Source: Anaeramoeba ignava
Lineage: Eukaryota; Metamonada; Anaeramoebidae
NCBI GenBank assembly: GCA_028826165.1
Contig: JAPDFW010000121.1
Location: 103,234-167,233, forward strand
Direction of reading: 5' to 3'
Length of the DNA: 64,000 nt
Shown: piece by piece, positions 1-11,874 of the stretch
How positions within the stretch are numbered: the first letter of the stretch is position 1
How the letters are laid out: each line of letters starts with the position of its first letter
Translations under genes and position numbers: made by a program
Notes under the pieces: generated by a model
Databases searched by the model: none
What the model was told of the DNA's origin: nothing
Seen by the model: the letters and a program-made list of their open reading frames with translations, nothing else

Positions 1-662
1 CATCCAAATAATTCTTGATTTGAATTTAAAAGAAAAACATGATCTGAAGAATTTCCTGAAAATATTTTAGAAACATTTTTCATCATTAAAATTGGTTTTT
101 GTGTTTTTGGAAATGTTTTAGAATCAAAACCAAGTTGACTATATTCATTTGAACCAATTCCATAAACATTTTGATTTGAAGTTAATAAATAAATCGAATT
201 AGCTCCAGAAACAACATCTTCAATTATTCTATCATTTTTATCTTCAATTAATGATGAAATATTGATAAATTCTTTTGGATTATTTGAATTAATATCGTAT
301 CCTTTTGCAAATACATTTCCTTCTATTGTTAAAATAGCTTCATTTCCCCAACCAACAGTTACTTTTTGAATATTTTCTTCAATTTGGATTTTTTTAGGTT
401 TTTGATTTGAATATTCTTCATTTAAATATTCTATTGCTTTTCCATTTTTAAAAAGGAAAATTGTTGAAAAACCTCCTGATGAAATTTGTTTAATTTGTTT
501 TTCATTTTCATTTTCATTTTCATTTTCATTTTCATTTTCATTTTCATTTTCATTTTCATTTTCATTTTCAAATTTAAATTGAATTGGTTTTGTTATTTTA
601 TCTGGTTTATTTTTGATAAGAATTGGATATTCATTTAAACCAAAAAATAAACAATCATTCAT
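1..662 (-). CDS. RCC1-repeat/BTB protein, 5' part only (runs off the left edge)
   Basis: Only the first 220 codons are present; the gene continues beyond base 1. It opens with MNDCLFFGLNEYPILIKN and reads without a stop to the window edge, ending in the RCC1 blade motif NSNQELFG. RCC1 blades form a seven-bladed beta-propeller, and in this family they precede BTB domains. A long run of Asn-Glu (GAAAAT hexamers, bases about 500-570) sits after residue 32. Bases 1 to about 380 are almost identical to 2164-2543 in the next gene, which points to a recent tandem duplication or gene conversion. The start is chosen because all paralogues begin at the same place after a T-rich leader. The family is confident; the cellular role is unknown. 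Confidence 0.85.
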   Translation of the reverse strand, partial: MNDCLFFGLNEYPILIKNKPDKITKPIQFKFENENENENENENENENENENENEKQIKQISSGGFSTIFLFKNGKAIEYLNEEYSNQKPKKIQIEENIQKVTVGWGNEAILTIEGNVFAKGYDINSNNPKEFINISSLIEDKNDRIIEDVVSGANSIYLLTSNQNVYGIGSNEYSQLGFDSKTFPKTQKPILMMKNVSKIFSGNSSDHVFLLNSNQELFG

Positions 663-696
663 TTTTGAAAAGAAAAAAATGAAAAAAATGAAAATG

Positions 697-941
697 AATT
701 TTAATTTTAATTTTGATTTTAATTTTAATTTTGATTTTTGATTTTAATTTTAATTTTAATTTTAATTTTAATTTTAATTTTAATTTTAATTTTAATTTGA
801 ATTTGAATTTTAATTTTGATTTTGATTTTAATTTTGATTTTAATTTTAATTTTAATTTTAATTTTGATTTTAATTTTAATTTTAATTTTGATTTTAATTT
901 TAATTTTAATTTTAATTTTGATTTTAATTTTAATTTTAATT
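697..941. repeat. Hexanucleotide array (TTTTAA/TTTTGA)n
   Basis: Nearly pure TTTTAA with some TTTTGA units between the 5' end of one RCC1/BTB gene and the stop codon of the next. On the sense (minus) strand it reads AAAATT/AAAATC and begins right at the stop codon of the 942-2777 gene, so it acts as that gene's 3' flank. The apparent open frame of Phe-Asn/Phe-Asp on the plus strand is an artefact of the repeat. Confidence 0.95.
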
Positions 942-2777
942 TTAATTTTGATTATTAAATTTTTTAATTAATAAATCAATTAAATTTGGATTTGTTTGAT
1001 TTAATTGAAAATAATCAATTCCTCTTTCTAATTCTTGAATAATTTCTTGTGTAATTTGAATTTCTTCTTTAATTTGATTTGAATAAATCCAATATTCAAA
1101 TATTTGAAATGATTTATTACTTAATTCACTATAATCTGTAACTTTATTAGATTTATCATTTGTAACAGATAAAAACATTCCTCGATATAATTCACTTCTC
1201 ATTATTAATATTAATTTAGGAAATTTATATTGTTTTTCTTTTCTTTCAATAATAAAATCTTTTTCATTTTCATTTTCATTTTCATTTAAATAAATTCTTT
1301 TCATTGTTTCTTCAATTTTTTCATTTGAATTTATAATTTCTTTAATTTCAGAATATAAATTTGGATTTATTATGGAATTGTTTGAATAAATCATTTCAAA
1401 TATTTGATTTGATTCTTTAATTGATTTATTTGAAATAATTTCTTGAAGTTTTTCAATTTGATTTTGATTTTGATTTAATCTATATTTCAATATTAATTTA
1501 TGAGCTTTGATTATTTCTCCATTTTCGGTTTTAAATGAAATATCACAAAATTCTTTTCTTCTAAATAATTTTATCAAATCTTCTTCAAGATTGGAAAAAG
1601 AAGGATAAGAATAATAAAGAAATGATCTGTTATATCCACAAGAAATATGATAATTGGAAATATTTTCATTAAATCTTAATTTAGGAAGTTCAATTTGAGT
1701 TGGAATTGATTGTTTATATGTATCTCCAATTCCTAATTGACCATAATTATTACGTCCAAATCCAATTAGTTTCCCTTTGGAAGTTAAAATCAAATTATGA
1801 AAGCATCCAACAGAAAAATCAAGAATATTATCATTTTCAAATAAAGATGATTTGATTTCAGTAAATTCATAAGTAGTTTCTTTTTTGCCAAGTCCATTAA
1901 ATTCAGAATTTCCACATGAATAAAGTTTTCTTTTTTCATTTTCATTTTCATTTTCATTTTCTTTTTCTTTTTCTTTTTCTTTTTCTTTTTCTTTTTCATT
2001 TTCATTTTCATTTTCATTTTCAATCATCATTATCGAATGTGCAATTCCACATTGAATATCAATTATTTTGCCTTTTGGAATATTTTGGATTTTGGTTAAT
2101 TTTTGGATTGTTTCTTCTTTTCTTAATTCTCCTAATCCAAGTTGACCATCACTATTTAATCCGCATCCAAATAATTCTTGATTTGAATTTAAAAGAAAAA
2201 CATGATCTGAAGAATTTCCTGAAAATATTTTAGAAACATTTTTCATCATTAAAATTGGTTTTTGTGTTTTTGGAAATGTTTTAGAATCAAAACCAAGTTG
2301 ACTATATTCATTTGAACCAATTCCATAAACATTTTGATTTGAAGTTAATAAATAAATCGAATTAGCTCCAGAAACAACATCTTCAATTATTCTATCATTT
2401 TTATCTTCAATTAATGATGAAATATTGATAAATTCTTTTGGATTATTTGAATTAATATCGTATCCTTTTGCAAATACATTTCCTTCTATTGTTAAAATAG
2501 CTTCATTTCCCCAACCAACAGTTACTTTTTGAATACTTTTTTCAATTTGGATTTTTTTAGGTTTTTGATTTGAATTTTTTAAATATTCTATTGCTTTTCC
2601 ATTTTTAAAAAGGAAAATTGTTGAAAAACCTCCTGATGAAATTTGTTTAATTTCATTTTCATTTTCTTTTTCATTTTCATTTTCAAATTTAAATTGAATT
2701 GGTTTTGTTATTTTATCTGGTTTATTTTTGATAAGAATTGGATATTCATTTAAACCAAAAAATATAATTTCATTCAT
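942..2777 (-). CDS. RCC1-repeat/BTB protein (611 aa)
   Basis: Single-exon gene. Residues about 1-390 are RCC1-type blades with repeated G-N-x-x-x-Q-L-G motifs (GSNEYSQLGF, GLNSDGQLGLG, GRNNYGQLGIG). Then comes a first BTB-like segment (DISFKTENGEIIKAHKLIL) and a second one (IIERKEKQYKFPKLIL ... MRSELYRGMF). RCC1+BTB proteins are usually adaptors, for example for cullin-3 ligases; that role is inferred from the architecture, not seen. Asn-Glu and Lys-Glu runs coded by GAAAAT/GAAAAA hexamers interrupt the propeller at residues 33-43 and about 255-285. It lies head-to-tail between two paralogues, with hexamer arrays on both sides. Confidence 0.93.
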   Translation of the reverse strand: MNEIIFFGLNEYPILIKNKPDKITKPIQFKFENENEKENENEIKQISSGGFSTIFLFKNGKAIEYLKNSNQKPKKIQIEKSIQKVTVGWGNEAILTIEGNVFAKGYDINSNNPKEFINISSLIEDKNDRIIEDVVSGANSIYLLTSNQNVYGIGSNEYSQLGFDSKTFPKTQKPILMMKNVSKIFSGNSSDHVFLLNSNQELFGCGLNSDGQLGLGELRKEETIQKLTKIQNIPKGKIIDIQCGIAHSIMMIENENENENEKEKEKEKEKEKENENENENEKRKLYSCGNSEFNGLGKKETTYEFTEIKSSLFENDNILDFSVGCFHNLILTSKGKLIGFGRNNYGQLGIGDTYKQSIPTQIELPKLRFNENISNYHISCGYNRSFLYYSYPSFSNLEEDLIKLFRRKEFCDISFKTENGEIIKAHKLILKYRLNQNQNQIEKLQEIISNKSIKESNQIFEMIYSNNSIINPNLYSEIKEIINSNEKIEETMKRIYLNENENENEKDFIIERKEKQYKFPKLILIMRSELYRGMFLSVTNDKSNKVTDYSELSNKSFQIFEYWIYSNQIKEEIQITQEIIQELERGIDYFQLNQTNPNLIDLLIKKFNNQN

Positions 2778-2811
2778 TTTTGAAATGAAAAAAATGAAAA
2801 ATAAAAAATGA

Positions 2812-3168
2812 ATTTTAATTTTAAATTTAATTTTAATTTTAATTTTAATTTTAATTTTAATTTTAATTTTAATTTTAATTTTAATTTTAATTTTAATTTT
2901 AATTTTAATTTTAATTTTAATTTTAATTTTAATTTTAATTTTAAATTTAATTTTAATTTGAATTTGAATTTTAATTTTAATTTTAATTTTAATTTTAATT
3001 TTAATTTTAATTTTAATTTTAATTTTAATTTTGATTTTAATTTTGATTTTGATTTTAATTTTGATTTTAATTTTGATTTTAAATTTAATTTTAATTTTAA
3101 TTTTGATTTTAATTTTAACTTTAATTTTAATTTTGATTTTAATTTTGATTTTAATTTTAATTTTAATT
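2812..3168. repeat. Hexanucleotide array (TTTTAA)n
   Basis: About 350 bp of TTTTAA units with scattered TTTTGA, filling the gap between two RCC1/BTB genes. It starts at the stop codon of the 3169-4908 gene and is A-rich (AAAATT) on that gene's sense strand. No gene is supported here. Confidence 0.95.
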
Positions 3169-4908
3169 TTAATTTTGATTATTAAATTTGTTAATTAATA
3201 AATCAATTAAATTTGGATTTGTTTGATTTAATTGAAAATAATCAATTCCAGTTTCTATTTCATCGATAATTTCTTTTGTAATTTCAATTTCATCTTTAAT
3301 TTGATTTGAATAAATCCAATATTCAAATATTTGAAATGATTTATTACTTAATTCACTATAATCTGTAACTTTATTAGATTTATCTTCAGTTACAGATAAA
3401 AACATTCCTCGATATAATTCACTTCTCATTATTAATATTAATTTAGGAAATTTATATTGTTTTTCTTTTCTTTCAATTATAAAATCTTTTTCATTTTCAT
3501 TTAAATAAATTCTTTTCATTGTTTCTTCAATTTTTTCATTTGAATTTATAATTTCTTTAATTTCAGAATATAATATTGGATTTATTTTGGAATTATTTGA
3601 ATAAATCATTTCAAATATTTGATTTGATTCTTTAATTGATTTTTTTGAAATAATTTCTTTAAGTTTTTCAATTTCATTTTGATTTTGATTTAATCTATAT
3701 TTCAATATTAATTTATGAGCTTCAATTATTTCTCCATTTTTGGTTTTAAATGAAATATTGCAAAATTCTTTTCTTTTAAATAATTTTATCAAATCTTCTT
3801 CAAGATTGGAAAGAGAAGGAGAATAATAAAGAAATGATTTGAAATATCCACAAGAAATATGATAATTGGAAATATTTTCATTAAATCTTAATTTAGGAAG
3901 TTTAATTTGAATTGGAACGAATTGTTGTTCTGTATTTTCAATTCCTAATTCACCAAAATAATTATCTCCAAATACTATCAATTTCCCTTTGTAAGTTAAA
4001 ATCAAAGTATGAACATTTCCACAAGAAAAATCAAGAATATTATCATTTTCAAATAAAGATAATTTAATTTCAGTAAATTCATAGGTATTTTCTTTTTTGC
4101 CAAGTCCATTATTTTTCCAATAGCCACATGAATAAAGTTTTCTTTTTAGATTTTCATTTTCATTTTGATCTTCAATCAACATTACTGAAAAATACATTGA
4201 GGATTGAATATCAATTATTTTGCCTTTTGGAATATTTTGGATTTTGGTTAATTTATCGATTTTTTGAATAGCTTTCATTCCTAATCCGAGTTGACCATAA
4301 TAATTCCAACCACATGTAAATAATTCTTGATTTGAATTTAAAAGAAAAACATGAAGTGAAATATTTCCTGAAAATATTTTAGAAACATTTTTCATCATTA
4401 AAATTGGTTTTTCTGTTTTTTCAAGTGTTTCAGAATCAAAACTAAGTTGACCAAATTGATTTGAACCAATTATATAAGCATTTTGATTTGAAGTTAATAA
4501 GTAAATTGTACTGTTACTTGAAACAATATCTTGAATTATTCTATCATTTTTATCTTCAATTAATGATGAAATATTGATAAATTCTTTTGGATTATCTGGA
4601 TTAATATCATCTCCTTTTGCAAATACATTTCCTTCTTTTGTTAAAATAACTTCATTTTGATAACCAACAGTTACTTTTTGAATATTTTCTTCAATTTGGA
4701 TTTTTTCAGGATTTTGTTTTGAATTTTTTAAATATTCTATTGCTTTTCCATTTTTAAAAAGGAAAATTGTTGCTAAATAACCTGATGAAATTTGTTTAAT
4801 TTGTTTTTCATTTTCAAATTTAAATTTAATTGGTTTTTTTATTTTATCTGGTTTATTTTTGAAAAGTTTTGGATTATTATTTGAACCAAAAAATATAATT
4901 TCATTCAT
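3169..4908 (-). CDS. RCC1-repeat/BTB protein (579 aa)
   Basis: Third tandem member. RCC1 blades fill residues about 1-375 (GSNQFGQLSF, GWNYYGQLGLG, GDNYFGELGIE), followed by a BTB-like segment (NISFKTKNGEIIEAHKLIL) and the C-terminal second BTB (MRSELYRGMFLSVTEDKSNK). It ends in the family signature IDYFQLNQTNPNLIDLL. The Asn-Glu run after residue 31 is almost absent here (FENEKQIKQ), showing length variation of the hexamer at one fixed place in the family. Single exon; the start follows a T-rich leader as in its paralogues. Function unknown beyond domain type. Confidence 0.93.
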   Translation of the reverse strand: MNEIIFFGSNNNPKLFKNKPDKIKKPIKFKFENEKQIKQISSGYLATIFLFKNGKAIEYLKNSKQNPEKIQIEENIQKVTVGYQNEVILTKEGNVFAKGDDINPDNPKEFINISSLIEDKNDRIIQDIVSSNSTIYLLTSNQNAYIIGSNQFGQLSFDSETLEKTEKPILMMKNVSKIFSGNISLHVFLLNSNQELFTCGWNYYGQLGLGMKAIQKIDKLTKIQNIPKGKIIDIQSSMYFSVMLIEDQNENENLKRKLYSCGYWKNNGLGKKENTYEFTEIKLSLFENDNILDFSCGNVHTLILTYKGKLIVFGDNYFGELGIENTEQQFVPIQIKLPKLRFNENISNYHISCGYFKSFLYYSPSLSNLEEDLIKLFKRKEFCNISFKTKNGEIIEAHKLILKYRLNQNQNEIEKLKEIISKKSIKESNQIFEMIYSNNSKINPILYSEIKEIINSNEKIEETMKRIYLNENEKDFIIERKEKQYKFPKLILIMRSELYRGMFLSVTEDKSNKVTDYSELSNKSFQIFEYWIYSNQIKDEIEITKEIIDEIETGIDYFQLNQTNPNLIDLLINKFNNQN

Positions 4909-4972
4909 TTTTTAAAAGAAAAAAATGAAAAAATAATTTTGAATTTTTAATTTTTAATTTTAATTTTAGTGA

Positions 4973-7877
4973 TTAAAAAAAATAATTCCAAAAATTTGCG
5001 CAAAATAAATGAAATGAATGATTTTCTTTATCAAAAAAAGAAGGAGTTTTTGGAAGAATTGGCAAACAACATAAACTGCAAATTTCATAATCAATATTGT
5101 TCTGAACTAATTGTTTGGCAACTACCCAATTGTTTATTGAAATTTGATCAATATTATCCTCATCTGGAATTTCATCTGGAATTACATTGTGTTCTTTTAA
5201 AATTGATTTGAATTGGAAAAATCTAGTTCGAAAACGGTTGATTAAATTTTGAATTGAAGATGATTCATAATTTCCATGATAAAATTTGTGAATATCATCA
5301 ACAACCTTAAAAAATTTGCATAAAACAAATAAATAAGAAATGTGTTTGCGAACTTTTTCTGATTCAAATACTAGTTTGAGTTGTTCTTCTGCGAAATTGG
5401 GAGATTCTTTTAAATCTGGTGAATTTATCAATTTATGGAAATTCTTCAGAAAAGTTTCTAATGTTTGAATAATTTTGAATTGAATTTTATTCCAAAATTG
5501 TTTTTTTTCGTTTCTTTCATATAAAAATTTTCCATAATAAATTGTTTTTTTGGATTTCTTGCTCTTTTCATTTTCATCTTCATTTTCATTTTCATTTTCA
5601 TTTTCATTTTCTTGAGTATTTTTAGAATTTATTTGATTTTCTTTTGATTTCTCAATCCTATAAATAAATAATTTTCGTTTTAAATGAAAAATTTGGTTTT
5701 GAATCTTTTCTGTTTGATTTTGGAAATTTTGTAATTTTTCACGAAGTTGAATTGCGATTTCGAGTTGGTCATTTTCTTTGGCTTCTTGATACTTGAGTTT
5801 CAAGAATCTCATTTGTTTTTGGATTTGAATAATTTTTTGGCATTGTTCAAATTCTTTTGAAAATGAAGGGATATTTTGTAATTCTTGAGCTAATTCAATT
5901 AGTGATAATTTTTTGATTTTTTCTTTTTCTATATTTTGATTTTCTAATTTATTTTGATTTTCTAATTTATTTTGATTTTCTAATTTATTTTGATTTTCTA
6001 ATTTATTTTGATTTTCTAATTTATTTTGATTTTGATTTTGAATTTGATTTTGAATTTGATTTTGAATTTGATTTTGAATTTGATTTATATTTTGATTTTG
6101 ATTTTCATTTTGATTTTGATTTTGATTTTCATTTTCATTATGGTTTTCATTTTGAATTTGATTTTGATTTTGGTTTTGGTTTTCATTTTCAATTTGATTT
6201 TGATTTTGATTTTGATTTTGATTTTGATTTTGATTTTGATTTTGAATTTGAATTTGATTTTTATTTTCATTTTCATTTTGATTTTGATTTTCAATTTGAT
6301 TTTGATTTTGATTTTGAATTTGAATTTGATTTTGATTTTGATTTTCTAATTGATTTTCATTTTCATTTTGATTTTCATTTTCATTATGGTTTTCATTTTG
6401 ATTTTCATTTTCAATTTGATTTTGATTTTGATTTTGATTTTGATTTTGATTTTGATTTTGATTTTGATTTTGATTTTGATTTTGATTTTGATTTATATTT
6501 TGATTTTCATTTTGATTTTGAATTTGAATTTGATTTTGATTTTGATTTTGATTTTGATTTTCATTTTCAATTTCGTGAGATTCAAAAAGTGATTCAACTA
6601 CTTCAATAGATTTCCAATCAAAAGGTTCATTTGCTTTTTTAAATTTTGTTTTTTTAAAATTTTTTTCTTCTAAATTATTTTCAATTTCAAAAGAATTTTC
6701 AATTTTATTTTGATTTTGAAATTCATTTTGATTTTGATTTTCTAATTGATTTTTATTTTTATTTTGGTTTTCATTTTGAATTTGATTTTGATTTTCTAAT
6801 TGATTTTCATTTTCATTTTGATTTTCATTTTGATTTTGATTTTCAATTTGATTTTGATTTTGATTTTCAATTTGATTTTGATTTTGATTTTGATTTTGAT
6901 TTTGATTTGATTTTGATTTTGATTTTGATTTTGATTTTGATTTTGATTTTCATTTTGATTTTGATTTTTTGATTTTGATTTTGATTTTCATTTTGATTTT
7001 GATTTTGATTTTTATTTTGATTTTTATTTTGATTTTTATTTTGATTTTCAATTTGAATTTGATTTTGATTTTCATTTTGATTTTGATTTTTATTTTGATT
7101 TTTATTTTCAATTTGATTTTGATTTTGATTTTGATTTTGATTTTGATTTTCTAATTTATTTTGATTTTTATTTTGATTTTCAATTTGATTTTGATTTTGA
7201 TTTTCTAATTGATTTTCATTTTCATTTTGATTTTCATTTTCATTATGGTTTTCATTTTGAATTTGAATTTGATTTTGATTTTGATTTTGATTTTGATTTT
7301 GATTTTGATTTTGATTTTGATTTTCAATTTGATTTTGATTTTTATTTTCATTTTCTAATTGAATTTGAATTTGATTTTCAATTTCGTGAGATTCAAAAAG
7401 TGATTCAACTACTTCAATAGATTTCCAATCAAAAGGTTCATTTGCTTTTTTAAATTTTGTTTTTTTAAAATTTTTTTCTTCTGAACTATTTTCAATTTCA
7501 AAAGAATTTTCAATTTGATTTTCTTCATTCTCAGGAGCTGATACAAAATCTGAGAAAGAAATGCTTTGAATTTGAGAGAAATTGCCAAATGGTTGAAGGT
7601 TTGTTGACTGAACAAATGAATTAAATTGCATTAAAGGATTTTGATTTATAAATTGATTTTGATTTGTATTTATAAATTGGTTTTGATTTTGATTTATAAA
7701 TTGATTTTGGTTTTGATTTATAAATTGATTTTGGTTTTGGTTTGGATTTATAAATTGATTTTGATTTTGATTTTGATTTTGATTTTGATTTTGGTTTTGG
7801 TTTTGATTTATAAATTGATTTTGATTTATAAATTGATTTTGAATTTGATTTTGATTTTGATTTTGAATTGGATTCAT
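4973..7877 (-). CDS. Asn/Gln-rich protein with gamma-synergin-like C-terminus; frame broken inside its repeat
   Basis: Two frames belong together. The 5' part (about 6970-7877) starts MNPIQNQNQ, contains PFGNFS and FSDFVSA motifs and a block FDWKSIEVVESLFES, then long N-Q/N-E runs. The 3' part is open in another frame from about 6905 to 4973. It repeats the FDWKSIEVVESLFES block (6571-6712), continues through N-Q runs into a coiled coil (IQLREKLQNFQNQTEKIQNQ) and ends with CSLCCLPILP ... HLFCANFW. This Cys/His plus CANFW tail resembles the C-terminus of gamma-synergins, which bind AP-1 clathrin adaptors; recalled from family knowledge, not searched. Between about 6903 and 6971 a 5-bp and an 8-bp unit in the AAAATC array break the frame; a repeat-length assembly error, a real mutation or an unrecognised intron could explain it. 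No stop lies between 5812 and 6900 in the C-terminal frame, so an ATG at 5812 is not the true start. Confidence 0.6.
6018..6565. repeat. Coding Asn-Gln/Asn-Glu hexamer array
   Basis: AAAATC/AAAATG/AAAATT units on the minus strand, read as N-Q, N-E and I-Q pairs within the synergin-like gene. Part of it is a second copy of the array at 7200-7375, including the same interruption (a His codon, attatggtt). Confidence 0.9.
6571..6712. repeat. Internal duplicate, copy 2 (FDWKSIEVVESLFES block)
   Basis: About 140 bp nearly identical to 7382-7523. The offset between copies is 811 bp, not a multiple of three, so the two copies lie in different frames. Each copy is in frame with its own end of the gene. 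Confidence 0.85.
6712..7375. repeat. Coding Asn-Gln hexamer array with the frame break
   Basis: AAAATC-type array between the two duplicate blocks. A 5-bp unit near 6906 and an 8-bp unit near 6966 change the reading frame. Because (AAAATC)n has no stop in any frame, translation could run on as K-I or K-S pairs before terminating. Confidence 0.85.
7382..7523. repeat. Internal duplicate, copy 1 (FDWKSIEVVESLFES block)
   Basis: Partner of 6571-6712. It codes for the stretch from NQIENSFEIENSS to VESLFESHEIEN in the 5' frame of the synergin-like gene. Confidence 0.85.
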
Positions 7878-8080
7878 TTGTTAAAGAAAAAAAATGAAAA
7901 AATGAAAAAATGAAAAAATATTTTTTCCGATTTCTTTAAATTTATTTTTTTTCGTTATTTCAAGATTAAAAATGAATGCTTTTAAAAATCAAAAATCAAA
8001 AACTCAAAAACCGAAATTAAAAGAAAAATGAAGAAAGAAAATGAAAGAAAAAAAAAAAGAAAAATCATTTTTAAAGAAGA

Positions 8081-9295
<1,215 letters not shown>

Positions 9296-9600
9296 TGAAT
9301 TTTTTATTTTTTTGAGTTTTATTTGTGTTAAAATTAAAATTTGGGAAAATAAAAAAAAGGAAAAAAATGAAAAATAAAAAATTAAAAAAAATAATTTTAA
9401 AAATAAAAAGAAGACAAGATCAAAAAATATCAAAATTTTAAAACTTAATTAAATAATTAATTAAATAATTTATTAGATCTTTTTTTTTGGAATGAATTTT
9501 ATTAAAGATTTCCTTAATATTTCCTTTTTAATTTCTTTTATTTCCATTATTAAAATTTTTTTTACTTAAAAAATAGATAATTTTTTCTTTTATTAATTTT
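9296..9600. other. E2 upstream region, inner part of the left inverted-repeat arm
   Basis: Non-coding sequence upstream of the left E2 gene. Its reverse complement recurs at about 18785-19090 upstream of the right E2 gene with only scattered differences. On the sense strand it holds a T-tract with CATTTTTTTCC, the leader motif shared by many genes here. No gene is seen. Confidence 0.8.
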
Positions 9601-11760
9601 TTATTAATTTTTTTAATTATATTAAATTAATATTTATAAATAAATTTATTTAGAATTAGATTTAAAAATAATTTATAAATTAATATTAATTAAAAATAAT
9701 ATAAAATAAAGAAATAAATTTATTTAAATTATTTATTAATTTTTTATTAATTTTTTTAATTATATTTAATTAATATTTATAAATAAATTTATTTAGAATT
9801 AGATTTAAAAATAATTTATAAATAAATATTAATTAATAATAATATAAAATAAAGAAATAAATTTATTTAAATTATTTATTAATTTTTTTATTAATTTTTT
9901 TAATTATATTTAATTAATATTTATTAATAAATTTATTTAGAATTAGATTTATAAATAATTTATAAATAGATATTAATATAAAATAATATAAAATAAAAGA
10001 AATAAATTTATTAAAATTTTTTATTAATTTTTTTATTAATTTTTTTAATTATATTTAATTAATATTTATAAATAAATTTATTTAGAATTAGATTTAAAAA
10101 TAATTTATAAATAGATAATAGTATAAAATAATATAAAAATAAAGAAATAAATTTATTTAAATTATTTATTCATTTTTTTATTAATTTTTTTAATTATATT
10201 TAATTAATATTTATAAATAAATTTATTTAGAATTAGATTTAAAAATAATTTATAAATTAATATTAATATAAAATAATATAAAATAAAGAAATAAATTTAT
10301 TAAAATTTTTATTAATTTTTATTAATTTTTTAATTATATTTAATTATTATTTATAAATAAATTTATTTAGAATTAGATTTAAAAATAATTTATAAATAAA
10401 TATTAATTAAAAATAATATAAAATAAAAGAAATAAATTTATTTAAAATTTTTATTAATTTTTTATTAATTTTTTCAATTATATTTAATTAATATTTATTA
10501 ATAAATTTATTTAGAATTAGATTTAAAAATAATTTAGAAATAAATAATAATATAAAATAATATAAAATAAAGAAATAAATTTATTTAAATTATTTATTAA
10601 TTTTTTATTAATTTTTTTAATTATATTTAATTAATATTTATTAATAAATTTATTTAGAATTAGATTTAAAAATAAATTTATAAATAAATATTAATATAAA
10701 ATAATATAAAATAAAGAAATAAATTTAATAAAATTTTTATTAATTTTTTATTAATTTTTTCAATTATATTTAATTAATATTTATTAATAAATTTATTTAG
10801 AATTAGATTTAAAAATAATTTATAAATAGATAATAATAAAAATAATATAAAATAAAAGAAATAAATTTATTTAAATTTTTTATTAATTTTTTATTAATTT
10901 TTTTAATTATATTTAATTAATATTTATTAATAAATTTATTTAGAATTAGATTTGAAAATAAATTATAAATAGATATTAATTAAAAATAATATAAAATAAA
11001 AGAAATAAATTTATTTAAAATTATTTTATTAATTTTTTATTAATTTTTTTAATTATATTTAATTAATAGTTATTAAATAAATTTATTTAGAATTAGATTT
11101 AAAAATAATTTATAAATAGATAATAATATAAAAATAATATAAAATAAAAGAAATAAATTTTATTTAAATTATTTATTAATTTTTTATTAATTTTTTTTAA
11201 TTATATTTAATTAATATTTATTAATAAATTTATTTAAATTAATTTTAAAAATAATAAATAAATTAGATATTAATATAAAATAATAAATAAAATAAAAGAA
11301 ATAAATTTATTTAAATTATTTATTAATTTTTTATTAATTTTTTTAATTATATTTAATTAATATTTATTAATAAATTTATTTAGAATTAGATTTAAAAATA
11401 ATTTATAAATAAATATTAATTAAAAATAATATAAAAATAAAGAAATAAATTTATTTAAATTTTTATTAATTTTTTATTAATTTTTTTAATTATATTTAAT
11501 TAATATTTATTAATAAATTTATTTAAAATTAGATTTAAAAATAATTTATAAATAAATATTAATATAAAATAATATAAAATAAAGAAATAAATTTATTTAA
11601 ATTATTTATTAATTTTTTATTAATTTTTTTAATTATATTTAATTAATATTTATTAATAAATTTATTTAGAATTAGATTTAAAAATAATTTATAAATAAAT
11701 ATTAATTAAAATAATATAAAATAAAGAAATAAATTTATTTAAATTTTTTATTAATTTTTA
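9590..11760. repeat. Satellite array A, about 143-bp monomer, about 15 copies
   Basis: Tandem AT-only monomers recognised by the word TAGAATTAGATTT, which recurs near 9651, 9794, 9938, 10082, 10228, 10368, 10512, 10655, 10798, 10941 and onward to about 11667: spacing about 140-147 bp. Each monomer contains TTTATTAATTTTTTTAATTATA and ATAAATAAATTTATTTAG. No open reading frame of note. Confidence 0.93.
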
Positions 11761-11874
11761 TTAAAAATTTTGAATTAAAGAATAGGAAAATAATTTATTT
11801 CACATTCTTACAAATTATTTTGGAAAATGATTTAAAAATTAAAAATTAAAATTGTTTCTGAATGCAAGTAATAA

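Noticed and set aside
713-958. Open frame of Phe-Asn/Phe-Asp pairs
   Set aside because: It is the TTTTAA/TTTTGA hexamer array read in a stop-free phase; no coding signature and it overlaps the end of a real gene.
5812-5812. ATG taken as the start of a 279-aa gene
   Set aside because: The frame is open for another 1.1 kb upstream with sensible protein (LSLIELAQELQNIPSFS), so this Met is internal.
9590-11760. Possible CRISPR-like array (regular repeats)
   Set aside because: The whole 143-bp unit repeats without unique spacers and the host is a eukaryote; it is satellite DNA.
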